DNA of 17,465 nucleotides from Bacillota bacterium (GTDB lineage Bacteria; Bacillota; Clostridia; Lutisporales; Lutisporaceae), in NCBI GenBank assembly GCA_023230985.1, contig JALNWH010000032.1:1-17465 (forward strand), read 5' to 3'. The position numbers and the translations under genes were made by a program. Shown here one piece after another: positions 8,085 through 14,899 of the stretch. Below the pieces are notes generated by a model that worked only from the letters and a program-made list of their open reading frames with translations, was not told the origin of the DNA and made no database searches. Positions within the stretch are counted from its first letter, which is position 1. Every line of letters starts with the position of its first letter.

Positions 8085-9839
8085 ATGAGTAATATTATTA
8101 CATTAAATGAGGATACCATTAATAAAATAGCGGCAGGTGAAGTGATAGAAAGACCTGCATCAATTATAAAAGAGTTAGTAGAAAACTCCATTGATGCTAA
8201 TTCTACTTCTATATCCGTTGAAATAAGAAATGGCGGTAAAACACTTATTTCAGTATCGGATAATGGATGCGGGATAATGGAAGAAGATTTACAGAATGTT
8301 TTTACAAGGCATGCGACCAGTAAAATAAAGGATATAGAAGACCTTTTAAAGATAGATACACTAGGATTCAGGGGGGAGGCTATGCCAAGTATATCCTCTG
8401 TTTCTGAAATTGAGCTTTCTACTAAGCATGAAAAGGAACAAACCGGGTCTTATATTTCAGTTAAAAACAGAAAGATTATTGAGAAAAAAAAGATTGGATA
8501 TGCAAAAGGTACTAATGTAAAAGTAAAAAATCTATTTTATAACACACCTGCAAGACGTAAATTTTTAAAAAGCGATATAACGGAAAATAATTATATCACT
8601 GATGTTATGGAAAAGATTGCACTTAGCAATCCTAATATTTCCTTCAAATATATTTCAAATGATAAATTAATTTTCCATACTACCGGTAACGGGGATTTAT
8701 TATCGGTTATCCAAAGCATCTATGGAATAAAAACTGCGAAATTGATGGAACCTGTAGAGTACTCCAATGAACTTATCAGCATTAGCGGATATATTGGAAA
8801 ACCTGAACTATCCAGAGGAAATTCTAATTATATAATGTTTTCTATTAATAAAAGAATAGTTAAGAATATAATGCTAAAAGAAGCAATAAGAACTGCTTAC
8901 AAATCTTTGCTTATGAATAGAAGATATCCGTTTACGATACTCAATATTAGTATAAATCCGGAAAAAATAGATGTAAATGTCCATCCAACAAAAGCAGAAA
9001 TCAAGTTTTCAGATAATAAAAGCATTTTTAATATTATTTATTATGTAGCCAATAATGCATTAACAAGCCGAAATCTTAGTTATAAAAATAGTTTTGTTGA
9101 TGATAATAACAGTATAATAAAAGAAACTGCTTTGTCGAATTTTATACCTCCAAAGGAAAATAATAATAGATTTAACGGTGTAAATGAAGTTTTTAATGAA
9201 TTATTACCTCGATTTAATACTGAAGCTGATAAAAAATTGGACTTAGAACATAGTAGAGATATGCACCGTCCGTTAAAAATTATTGGGCAGCTTTTTAACA
9301 CTTATATACTATGCCAAAACGATAATAATTTTTTTCTTATAGATCAACATGCAGCCCATGAAAGAATAATTTTTGAAGATCTTTTAAAGATGAAAGAGGA
9401 GAAGCAAATAGTGCAGCAGGCACTTTTGGTTCCAATGATAATAGAATTAAGTGCAAAAGAAATGAATAATATTAATTACAGTATACAATTGTTTGATAGT
9501 TTAGGATTTGATATTGAATTATTTGGTGATAATACTATTGCTATAAGACAAGTACCTATAATAATGGGACATCCTTGTTCGGGTACTGTTATATCAGAAT
9601 TACTCGATACTATAGAAAGTCTTAAAGAAAATATTGATGAAATTGAAGAGAAGGCATTGTTGCAAATTGCATGCAAGAGTGCAATAAAAGCGGGAGATAA
9701 TTTAAAAATTGATGAAATGATTAAACTGATTGAAGAGCTGTATAAAACCAAGTTTAAATATACATGCCCTCATGGACGGCCTACTATTATTTCTTTGAGT
9801 AAATATGAGTTGGAAAAAAAGTTTAAAAGAATACTATAA
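8085..9839 (+). CDS. mutL: DNA mismatch repair endonuclease MutL
   Basis: MutL links MutS to strand nicking. The 584-residue protein has the GHKL ATPase motifs: ELVENSIDA with E30 and N34, DNGCGI (59-64) and GFRGEA (94-99). The C-terminal endonuclease motifs are intact: DQHAAHERIIFE (D420-E431), ACKSAIKAG (from A529) and CPHGRP (561-566). This is the nicking type of MutL found in organisms without MutH, rather than the E. coli type. QALLVP (445-450) aligns in place and form with the clamp-binding QEMIVP of B. subtilis MutL. The low-similarity linker lies around 330-395. ATG 8085 follows GGAGGTG, 18 bases after mutS. Confidence 0.96.
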   Translation: MSNIITLNEDTINKIAAGEVIERPASIIKELVENSIDANSTSISVEIRNGGKTLISVSDNGCGIMEEDLQNVFTRHATSKIKDIEDLLKIDTLGFRGEAMPSISSVSEIELSTKHEKEQTGSYISVKNRKIIEKKKIGYAKGTNVKVKNLFYNTPARRKFLKSDITENNYITDVMEKIALSNPNISFKYISNDKLIFHTTGNGDLLSVIQSIYGIKTAKLMEPVEYSNELISISGYIGKPELSRGNSNYIMFSINKRIVKNIMLKEAIRTAYKSLLMNRRYPFTILNISINPEKIDVNVHPTKAEIKFSDNKSIFNIIYYVANNALTSRNLSYKNSFVDDNNSIIKETALSNFIPPKENNNRFNGVNEVFNELLPRFNTEADKKLDLEHSRDMHRPLKIIGQLFNTYILCQNDNNFFLIDQHAAHERIIFEDLLKMKEEKQIVQQALLVPMIIELSAKEMNNINYSIQLFDSLGFDIELFGDNTIAIRQVPIIMGHPCSGTVISELLDTIESLKENIDEIEEKALLQIACKSAIKAGDNLKIDEMIKLIEELYKTKFKYTCPHGRPTIISLSKYELEKKFKRIL

Positions 9840-9849
9840 AGGTGATAAA

Positions 9850-10794
9850 ATGAGACAAAGGATTTGCATCATTTCCGGGCCCACAGCGATTGGCAAAAGT
9901 GACCTTTCTATACAAGTTGCAAAATCTCTCGATGGTGAAATTATTTCAGCTGATTCAGCACAGGTGTACAAGTATTTAAATATAGGAACTGCGAAATTAT
10001 CTGAAGAAGAGATGCAGGGGATTAAGCACTATATGATAGATGAGGTCTACCCTGATGAAAAGTTTAGTGTTGCACTTTATAAAAAGAAAGCAAAAAATTA
10101 TATAGAAGAAATCAACACAAAAAATAAACTGCCGATAATAGTAGGGGGGACAGGACTTTATATTAAATCTTTGCTTGATAATCTTGATTTTACAGATTCA
10201 ATTGTTGATGAAAACTATAGAAAACACATTGCCAATTTAGCTAAAACCATAGGAAACAAATACATACACGAAAAGCTTAAGGATATCGACCCTATTTCAT
10301 ATAAAAAACTACATCCAAATGATATAAGAAGGATCACCAGAGCTCTGGAAGTATATAAACACACCGGCAGACCAATTTCTTATTTCCAGATAGAATCAAG
10401 AAAAAAACCATGTCAATATGATTTTGCTTATATTTGTTTAAATGCAAAAAGAGATACGATATATAAAAGAATAGACTTAAGGATAGATAAAATGATTGAT
10501 ATGGGCTTGATTAGTGAAGTGAAAAATCTATTAAACTTAGGTTATGAAAAGAATTTAGTCGCTATGCAGGCACTTGGCTATAAAGAAATAATATGCTACA
10601 TTGAAGGCGAGATGTCAAAGGCGGAGGCGATAGATCTGCTTAAAAGAAATACAAGACGTTATGCTAAAAGGCAATTAACTTGGTTTAAAGCTGATCCCAG
10701 AATTTTTTGGATAAATATTGAGGGGTATGTTTATCCAAAAGACATCATTGAAAATATCATAAGGTTTTTTGCAGGAAAAATTGATTCAATATAG
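9850..10794 (+). CDS. miaA: tRNA dimethylallyltransferase MiaA
   Basis: MiaA transfers a dimethylallyl group from DMAPP to N6 of A37 in tRNA, giving i6A, the substrate of MiaB. The 314-residue protein shows the P-loop GPTAIGKS (residues 10-17), ADSAQVYKYLNIGTAK, VGGTGLYIKSLLDN and the RRITRALEVYKHTGRPIS segment of the family. I chose ATG 9850, five bases after AAAGGTG. Reading from upstream in the same frame (TTG/ATG at about 9805) would only add residues encoded within the mutL end. It starts ten bases after the mutL stop and is almost certainly in the same transcript. Confidence 0.95.
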   Translation: MRQRICIISGPTAIGKSDLSIQVAKSLDGEIISADSAQVYKYLNIGTAKLSEEEMQGIKHYMIDEVYPDEKFSVALYKKKAKNYIEEINTKNKLPIIVGGTGLYIKSLLDNLDFTDSIVDENYRKHIANLAKTIGNKYIHEKLKDIDPISYKKLHPNDIRRITRALEVYKHTGRPISYFQIESRKKPCQYDFAYICLNAKRDTIYKRIDLRIDKMIDMGLISEVKNLLNLGYEKNLVAMQALGYKEIICYIEGEMSKAEAIDLLKRNTRRYAKRQLTWFKADPRIFWINIEGYVYPKDIIENIIRFFAGKIDSI

Positions 10795-10866
10795 AATAAT
10801 TATCTAATATAATATAATAATATGTTTTAAGAGGAAGACTAGAAAGATTACATGTCTTTTTTCTTT

Positions 10867-10875
10867 AAAGGAGGG
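10867..10875 (+). promoter_or_regulatory. Strong ribosome binding site deciding the hfq TTG start
   Basis: AAAGGAGGG lies five bases before TTG 10881. There is no in-frame ATG upstream that fits the Hfq N-terminus, so this near-perfect anti-16S match supports TTG as the start codon. Confidence 0.75.
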
Positions 10876-10880
10876 TTAAT

Positions 10881-11129
10881 TTGAATAAAGTAGTAACTAA
10901 TCTACAAGATACTTTTTTAAATCAGGTGAGAAAAGAGCATATTCCAATAAATATATTTTTGGTTAATGGATTTCAACTAAAGGGAATAGTAAAAGGGTTT
11001 GATAATTATACTATTATCTTAGATTCTGAGGGTAAACAGCAATTAGTATATAAACATGCTATATCGACATTGATACCACAAAAACCGGTAAATCTTACTG
11101 CTACTGAAAAACCGATGAAAAACGAATAA
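10881..11129 (+). CDS. hfq: RNA chaperone Hfq
   Basis: This is a hexameric Sm-like RNA-binding protein that assists pairing of small RNAs with mRNAs. The 82-residue protein has the family N-terminus NLQDTFLNQVRKEHIPINIF, Sm1 residues VNGFQLKGIVKGFDNYTIIL and the Sm2 motif YKHAISTLIP, followed by a short C-terminal tail, as usual in Firmicutes. The start is TTG with a strong ribosome site. It lies 86 bases after miaA, the conserved order across many bacteria. TATAAT-like bases at 10808-10818 might give it its own promoter, but no good -35 is visible. Confidence 0.94.
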   Translation: MNKVVTNLQDTFLNQVRKEHIPINIFLVNGFQLKGIVKGFDNYTIILDSEGKQQLVYKHAISTLIPQKPVNLTATEKPMKNE

Positions 11130-11131
11130 AC

Positions 11132-11148
11132 AGTTCTAGCTTAGAACT
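11132..11148 (+). terminator. Small hairpin after hfq, possible weak terminator
   Basis: AGTTCTA and TAGAACT are perfectly complementary with a GCT loop, three bases after the hfq stop. The following bases (ACCATTTTAT) give only a poor T-tract, so it may be an mRNA 3' stabilising stem or a leaky terminator before the next gene. Confidence 0.3.
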
Positions 11149-11241
11149 ACCATTTTATATAAGTTAAGGCTTCTTAGCACCACTTAATCTTGCTTTAATA
11201 TAACTGAACATTTGAATATAATAATTTTAAAGGAGTAAAAG

Positions 11242-12534
11242 ATGCATAATACTACTTATAATTTCTTAAATAATAAAATTAATATAGATAAAAGAATCAT
11301 TGATTTAATAATCAAATGTGAAAATAGTTTAGAAAATGAATTTAAAAATATTAATGAGATTAGGGAATTTAACCAATATAAGGTACTTAATAGTATGAAA
11401 AAAAATAATCTTAGTGATATACATTTTAATGCTTCTACTGGATATGGTTATGGAGATATTGGAAGAGATACTTTGGATAATATTTTTGCTGACATTTTCA
11501 ATAGTGAGGATGCTTTAGTACGTACAAATATAGTTTCAGGCACCCACGCATTAAGCCTCTGCTTGTTTGGACTATTAGAACCGGGCGATGAAATGCTTTC
11601 AATTACAGGCAAGCCTTATGATACCCTAGATGAAATAATAGGTATTAGCAGTCAACCTGCAGGATGCTTAAAAAATTATAATATATCATATAAACAAATA
11701 GAGTCTTATAATAATAATGAATTTGATTTTAACATTATAAAGAACAGCATTAATTCTAAGACCAAAATGATTTTTATGCAAAGATCAGCAGGTTATAACT
11801 GGCGTAAGGCTTTAACTATAGATGAAATCCAACAGGTTATATCTTTCATAAAAAAAATAGAACCAAATATATACTGTATGGTTGACAATTGTTATGGTGA
11901 ATTTGTGGAATTTATGGAGCCTACAGCTGTAGGTGCAGATATTATTGCCGGATCGTTAATAAAAAATCCAGGCGGGAGCATTGCACCAACAGGAGGCTAT
12001 ATCGCAGGTAAAAAAGATTTAGTTGAATTAGCAGCAAATAGATTAATAGCACCGGGAATCGGTAAGGAGGGCGGTGCTACTTTAGGATTTAATCGATTGC
12101 TATTTCAAGGTTTATTTATCGCACCTCAGATTGTATCAGAAGCTCTAAAAGGTGCAATACTTTGTTCGAAAATATTTGATTCTCTTGGATACGAAGTTAA
12201 CCCTTTATATAGTTCACAAAGAAGTGATATAGTTCAAGCAATAAAATTTAGAAATAAGGAAAAGTTAGTTTTATTTTGCCAAGGAATACAATCAGGTTCT
12301 CCCGTAGACTCTTTTGTGGTACCTGAACCCTGGGACATGCCGGGTTATAACGAACAAGTTATTATGGCTTCAGGCGGATTTGTACAAGGCTCTTCTATAG
12401 AACTTAGTGCAGATGCACCAATGAAACCGCCTTTTATAGGTTATTTACAAGGGGGAACATCCTACGATCATGTAAAAATAGGTTTAATGCATGCATTACA
12501 AAAATTAATGGATAACCAATTATTATCTATTTAA
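11242..12534 (+). CDS. PLP-dependent YnbB / methionine gamma-lyase-family protein
   Basis: This is a fold-type-I pyridoxal-phosphate enzyme of the family annotated as methionine gamma-lyase-like or, historically, aluminium resistance protein (B. subtilis YnbB, also located near hfq). The 430-residue protein has the family block STGYGYGDIGRDTLDNIFAD, the cofactor-phosphate region SGTHALSLCLFG, MVDNCYGEFVE with the likely ring-stacking or aspartate residues, and the Schiff-base lysine K241 in GSLIKNPGG. ATG 11242 follows AAAGGAG. It may be the last gene of the miaB cluster or have its own promoter in the 112-base gap. The true substrate is uncertain; family membership is clear. Confidence 0.85.
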   Translation: MHNTTYNFLNNKINIDKRIIDLIIKCENSLENEFKNINEIREFNQYKVLNSMKKNNLSDIHFNASTGYGYGDIGRDTLDNIFADIFNSEDALVRTNIVSGTHALSLCLFGLLEPGDEMLSITGKPYDTLDEIIGISSQPAGCLKNYNISYKQIESYNNNEFDFNIIKNSINSKTKMIFMQRSAGYNWRKALTIDEIQQVISFIKKIEPNIYCMVDNCYGEFVEFMEPTAVGADIIAGSLIKNPGGSIAPTGGYIAGKKDLVELAANRLIAPGIGKEGGATLGFNRLLFQGLFIAPQIVSEALKGAILCSKIFDSLGYEVNPLYSSQRSDIVQAIKFRNKEKLVLFCQGIQSGSPVDSFVVPEPWDMPGYNEQVIMASGGFVQGSSIELSADAPMKPPFIGYLQGGTSYDHVKIGLMHALQKLMDNQLLSI

Positions 12535-12550
12535 CGTATACAGTTTTAAT

Positions 12551-13168
12551 TTAAATCTTTCTAAATACACCAATGACTTTTCCTAAAATTATGAGGTTTT
12601 CTACAATTAGTGGCTTATAAAGTTTATTTTCTGGTTGCAATCTAAAGTAGCCATTTTCTTTATAAAATCTTTTAATGGTAGCCTCATCATCCAAAAGCGC
12701 AACTACTATATCCCCATTATTTGCATAGGATTGTTGGCTAACAATGACATAATCCTTATCAAATATACCAGCATCTACCATACTGTCACCTTTTACAATT
12801 AATATAAATGAAGCATTATTCCCAACAAACTCAACAGGCACTGGAAAAAAATCTTCAATATTTTCTTGGGCTAGTATCGGTTGGCCTGCTGTAACTTTAC
12901 CTACAACCGGAAGTTCAGCTAATTCTTTTTTAAAGTATGTAAAACTACTTCCATCTAAAACTTCTATAGCTCTAGGTTTTGTAGCATCTCTCCTGATAAA
13001 ACCTTTTTTTTCAAGTCTTTCTAGATGCCCATGTACTGTAGAAGTTGATTTTAAATTAACTGCCTTACATATTTCTCTGAGGGATGGGGGATAGCCTTTT
13101 TTATTCAATTCTCTTTTTATGAATTCTAGTATCTCAAATTGCTTTTTGTTCAAATTATCAAAACTCAT
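12551..13168 (-). CDS. lexA: SOS repressor LexA
   Basis: LexA represses DNA-damage genes and self-cleaves when RecA filaments form. The 205-residue protein has an N-terminal winged helix (PPSLREICKAVNLKSTSTVHGHLERL, around 27-52, shown here in part by PSLREICKAV) and a C-terminal S24 peptidase domain. The self-cleavage bond is A94-G95 (KVTAGQP). The catalytic pair is S129 in KGDSM and K166 in ATIKRF. All are intact. The start ATG (13168) has only a modest AAGG site ten bases upstream. It is divergent from the yneA-like gene, and box 1 overlaps its -35, so autoregulation is expected. It converges on the ynbB-like gene with only 16 bases between stops. Confidence 0.96.
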   Translation of the reverse strand: MSFDNLNKKQFEILEFIKRELNKKGYPPSLREICKAVNLKSTSTVHGHLERLEKKGFIRRDATKPRAIEVLDGSSFTYFKKELAELPVVGKVTAGQPILAQENIEDFFPVPVEFVGNNASFILIVKGDSMVDAGIFDKDYVIVSQQSYANNGDIVVALLDDEATIKRFYKENGYFRLQPENKLYKPLIVENLIILGKVIGVFRKI

Positions 13169-13198
13169 TTTAACACAACCTTAAATAGTTAATATAGG

Positions 13199-13212
13199 CA
13201 TTTCTAGAAATG
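13199..13212. promoter_or_regulatory. Perfect 14-bp palindrome in lexA 5' region
   Basis: CATTTCTAGAAATG is a perfect palindrome with no spacer. It lies at the expected lexA transcription start, between the -10 box and the ATG. It is not a GAAC-N4-GTTC SOS box. It may be a dimer-binding site or chance in AT-rich DNA. Confidence 0.3.
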
Positions 13213-13242
13213 ATTATATCACAATAATTAATAATAAATCAA
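13213..13242 (-). promoter_or_regulatory. lexA promoter
   Basis: On the minus strand TTGATT (13242-13237) is followed by 18 bases and a perfect TATAAT (13218-13213). Transcription would start near 13206, about 38 bases before the lexA ATG. SOS box 1 overlaps the -35. Confidence 0.65.
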
Positions 13243-13253
13243 ACAAATGTTCG
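13240..13253. promoter_or_regulatory. LexA (SOS) box 1, lexA operator
   Basis: CAAACAAATGTTCG matches the Gram-positive SOS box CGAAC-N4-GTTCG with one change (A for the first G of the core). It covers the lexA -35 element, which fits autorepression. Confidence 0.7.
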
Positions 13254-13271
13254 TAAAAGGTTAAAAAAGTA

Positions 13272-13300
13272 TTGACATCGTACATATGTTCGTATATTAT
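13272..13300 (+). promoter_or_regulatory. Promoter of the yneA-like SOS gene
   Basis: A perfect -35 TTGACA (13272-13277), a 17-base spacer and TATTAT (13295-13300, five of six). SOS box 2 fills the spacer between the two elements, so bound LexA should block RNA polymerase. This strong promoter is expected to fire only when LexA is cleaved. Confidence 0.75.
13279..13292. promoter_or_regulatory. LexA (SOS) box 2, yneA-like operator
   Basis: CGTACATATGTTCG differs from CGAAC-N4-GTTCG at one base (T for the first A). It lies exactly between the -35 and -10 of the plus-strand promoter. Confidence 0.75.
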
Positions 13301-13307
13301 AAGTAAT

Positions 13308-13321
13308 AGAACGTATGTTCT
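13308..13321. promoter_or_regulatory. LexA (SOS) box 3, perfect core
   Basis: AGAACGTATGTTCT contains a perfect GAAC-N4-GTTC core (13309-13320). It lies at or just after the expected start of the yneA-like transcript. Its centre is 29 bases from that of box 2, close to three helical turns, so the two LexA dimers could lie on one face of the DNA. Confidence 0.8.
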
Positions 13322-13388
13322 TGTGATGGTAAAACTTTTCTCAGATGAACGTGACTTTAAACTTTCTCTTTATAGGAGGTGTAGTAAA

Positions 13389-13697
13389 ATGAAGATAAAA
13401 AGGAAGAAGTATATAATCGTAGATAAAATTCGATTTCTAATATTTGTAACTATATTTATGGTTTTTATAATTACAATGATGCCCGTATTTAAAGTAAATG
13501 CAAAAGACATACCCGATTTTGCCATAGAACCCATATATGTAAGTTCCGGAGATACATTATGGCATATATCTGTAAAATATGCACCAAACAATATGGATGT
13601 CCGGCTTTATTTAGACAACTTAATACAATTAAATAAACTGGAAACACTGACATTGTATCCGGGAGATATACTATATGTTCCAATTTATAATAATTAG
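13389..13697 (+). CDS. YneA-like SOS-induced LysM cell-division inhibitor
   Basis: This 102-residue protein has a basic N-terminus, one membrane segment (about residues 13-33) ending near VNA-K (A38), and a C-terminal LysM domain (about 50-98, starting YVSSGDTLWHISVKYAPN and ending LYPGDILYVP). Size, layout, divergence from lexA and SOS boxes all match YneA of Bacillus, which delays division at the membrane during DNA damage. ATG 13389 follows AGGAGGTG by seven bases. The frame is open back to 13272, but that would place the start on the -35 box. Sequence identity to B. subtilis YneA is probably low outside LysM, so the role is inferred from context. The stop overlaps the stop of the convergent gene by four bases. 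Confidence 0.82.
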   Translation: MKIKRKKYIIVDKIRFLIFVTIFMVFIITMMPVFKVNAKDIPDFAIEPIYVSSGDTLWHISVKYAPNNMDVRLYLDNLIQLNKLETLTLYPGDILYVPIYNN

Positions 13698-14875
13698 AAT
13701 ACAATATTATCTATATCTTTTCCGCTAATAACTAGCTCTATGTTTTTTATTATTTGAGGCAAGTTTTCAAATACAACAAGTATAGGTTCATAAGAAGTAC
13801 CAACAGCTACTGTTTTGTTGAATTCTATTATTTCTTTTTCATCTTCATCACCTTTTTCCAATGTTTCCAATATAACTTCAAATGAATTGCTATCGTTTTC
13901 TATATTACAGTTAATAGTCGCCGGGTCTTTATCAAAGTCAATATTTTTGAAAACTAAAGATTTCTTTACTAAAGAATGAAATAATATTGTGGGTTTATAT
14001 GAATAAAAGCCTTTAGGTATTTTTTCAATATAATTAGAAAGGATTCTTTCATTTAATTCATATTTTAATTCCTTATCTCCTTCAATAAAACTATTAGCTA
14101 TCTCATAGAATAATCCAATATTATCAAAAAACCATTTACTTTTATCAATTTTCTTACCATAAAAAACTATCCTTGGTATAACAGTATATTTCTTTTTATT
14201 ATAATACATATTAACTGAAAAACCATCGTATAAGGGATTAGGTTCTACGTTTAACTTTTTATAATCAGATGGTTCATATTCATTTACCAGTATCATGTCT
14301 ATAATTATAGACGAGTTATAATTAGTAAAAGTAACTTTTTGATTTGTTATATCGTTAATGAAAATCTTTTTCTCAATATTTTCGTCAATATTAAACTTGC
14401 TGTTTTTCTCTTTATCAGCATCTTCTTTTGAAACAAAAGACTTTAGACTCTTATTATAAGCATATTCTTTCATAAATGTGTTATCAAAGAGAATAGAAGG
14501 GTGCTGATTTATATATTGATTTAATTTTTTCGTTCTAAATCTCACAATTTTATCATATAAATTATAATTTTTATTATCAGTTAAATCTTTAAAGATAAGA
14601 TCCCATTTAATTATAATTCTTTCGTCTTTATTAACTATCGGAATTCCTTTAATACTATTAATTATCTCATTTATAATTTCCTTTGCTTTATTTAATTCGT
14701 AATAATAATAAAGAGTTATAATAATTTGATAAATAATAAAAATAGAATAAACAGCCGTTGTTATAAGGAAAAGAAAGTTTCTGTCAATATCGAGAAATAA
14801 AGATATTATAAACTCCGTTAATATTGATATAATAAATATAAAAAAAGCTATAATATTGGTTAAAAAGTTAAACAT
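13694..14875 (-). CDS. Hypothetical two-TM membrane protein next to the recombinase
   Basis: I do not recognise this 393-residue protein. It begins with two strongly hydrophobic segments (about residues 4-27 and 33-58). A short charged stretch and a long soluble domain follow (60-393), rich in Lys, Asn, Ile, Asp and Glu. The soluble part contains a low-complexity acidic/basic linker near 150-170 (KEDADKEKNSKF) and looks mixed alpha/beta towards the end. No catalytic motif, LysM, kinase or peptidase signature is visible. ATG 14875 follows AGGATGGTG. It starts 24 bases after the stop of the tyrosine recombinase gene, so the two are probably co-transcribed. Its stop overlaps the yneA-like stop by four bases on the opposite strand. 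Confidence 0.75.
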   Translation of the reverse strand: MFNFLTNIIAFFIFIISILTEFIISLFLDIDRNFLFLITTAVYSIFIIYQIIITLYYYYELNKAKEIINEIINSIKGIPIVNKDERIIIKWDLIFKDLTDNKNYNLYDKIVRFRTKKLNQYINQHPSILFDNTFMKEYAYNKSLKSFVSKEDADKEKNSKFNIDENIEKKIFINDITNQKVTFTNYNSSIIIDMILVNEYEPSDYKKLNVEPNPLYDGFSVNMYYNKKKYTVIPRIVFYGKKIDKSKWFFDNIGLFYEIANSFIEGDKELKYELNERILSNYIEKIPKGFYSYKPTILFHSLVKKSLVFKNIDFDKDPATINCNIENDSNSFEVILETLEKGDEDEKEIIEFNKTVAVGTSYEPILVVFENLPQIIKNIELVISGKDIDNIVF

Positions 14876-14899
14876 ACAAACACCATCCTATGTTAAAAA

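Noticed and set aside
10831..10866. Terminator between miaA and hfq (AAGAC ... GTCTT followed by T-run)
   Set aside because: The stem is only five base pairs with a 14-base loop. The T-rich tract is probably just spacer before the hfq ribosome site.
13272..13388. Upstream extension of the yneA-like frame to TTG 13272
   Set aside because: That codon is part of the -35 box, two SOS boxes would fall in coding sequence, and ATG 13389 has a strong ribosome site and gives the expected YneA-like layout.
14680..14875. AT-rich low-complexity DNA resembling an intergenic region
   Set aside because: It encodes the two hydrophobic segments of the membrane protein in one open frame with a good ribosome site. 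The bias comes from Ile, Phe and Tyr codons.
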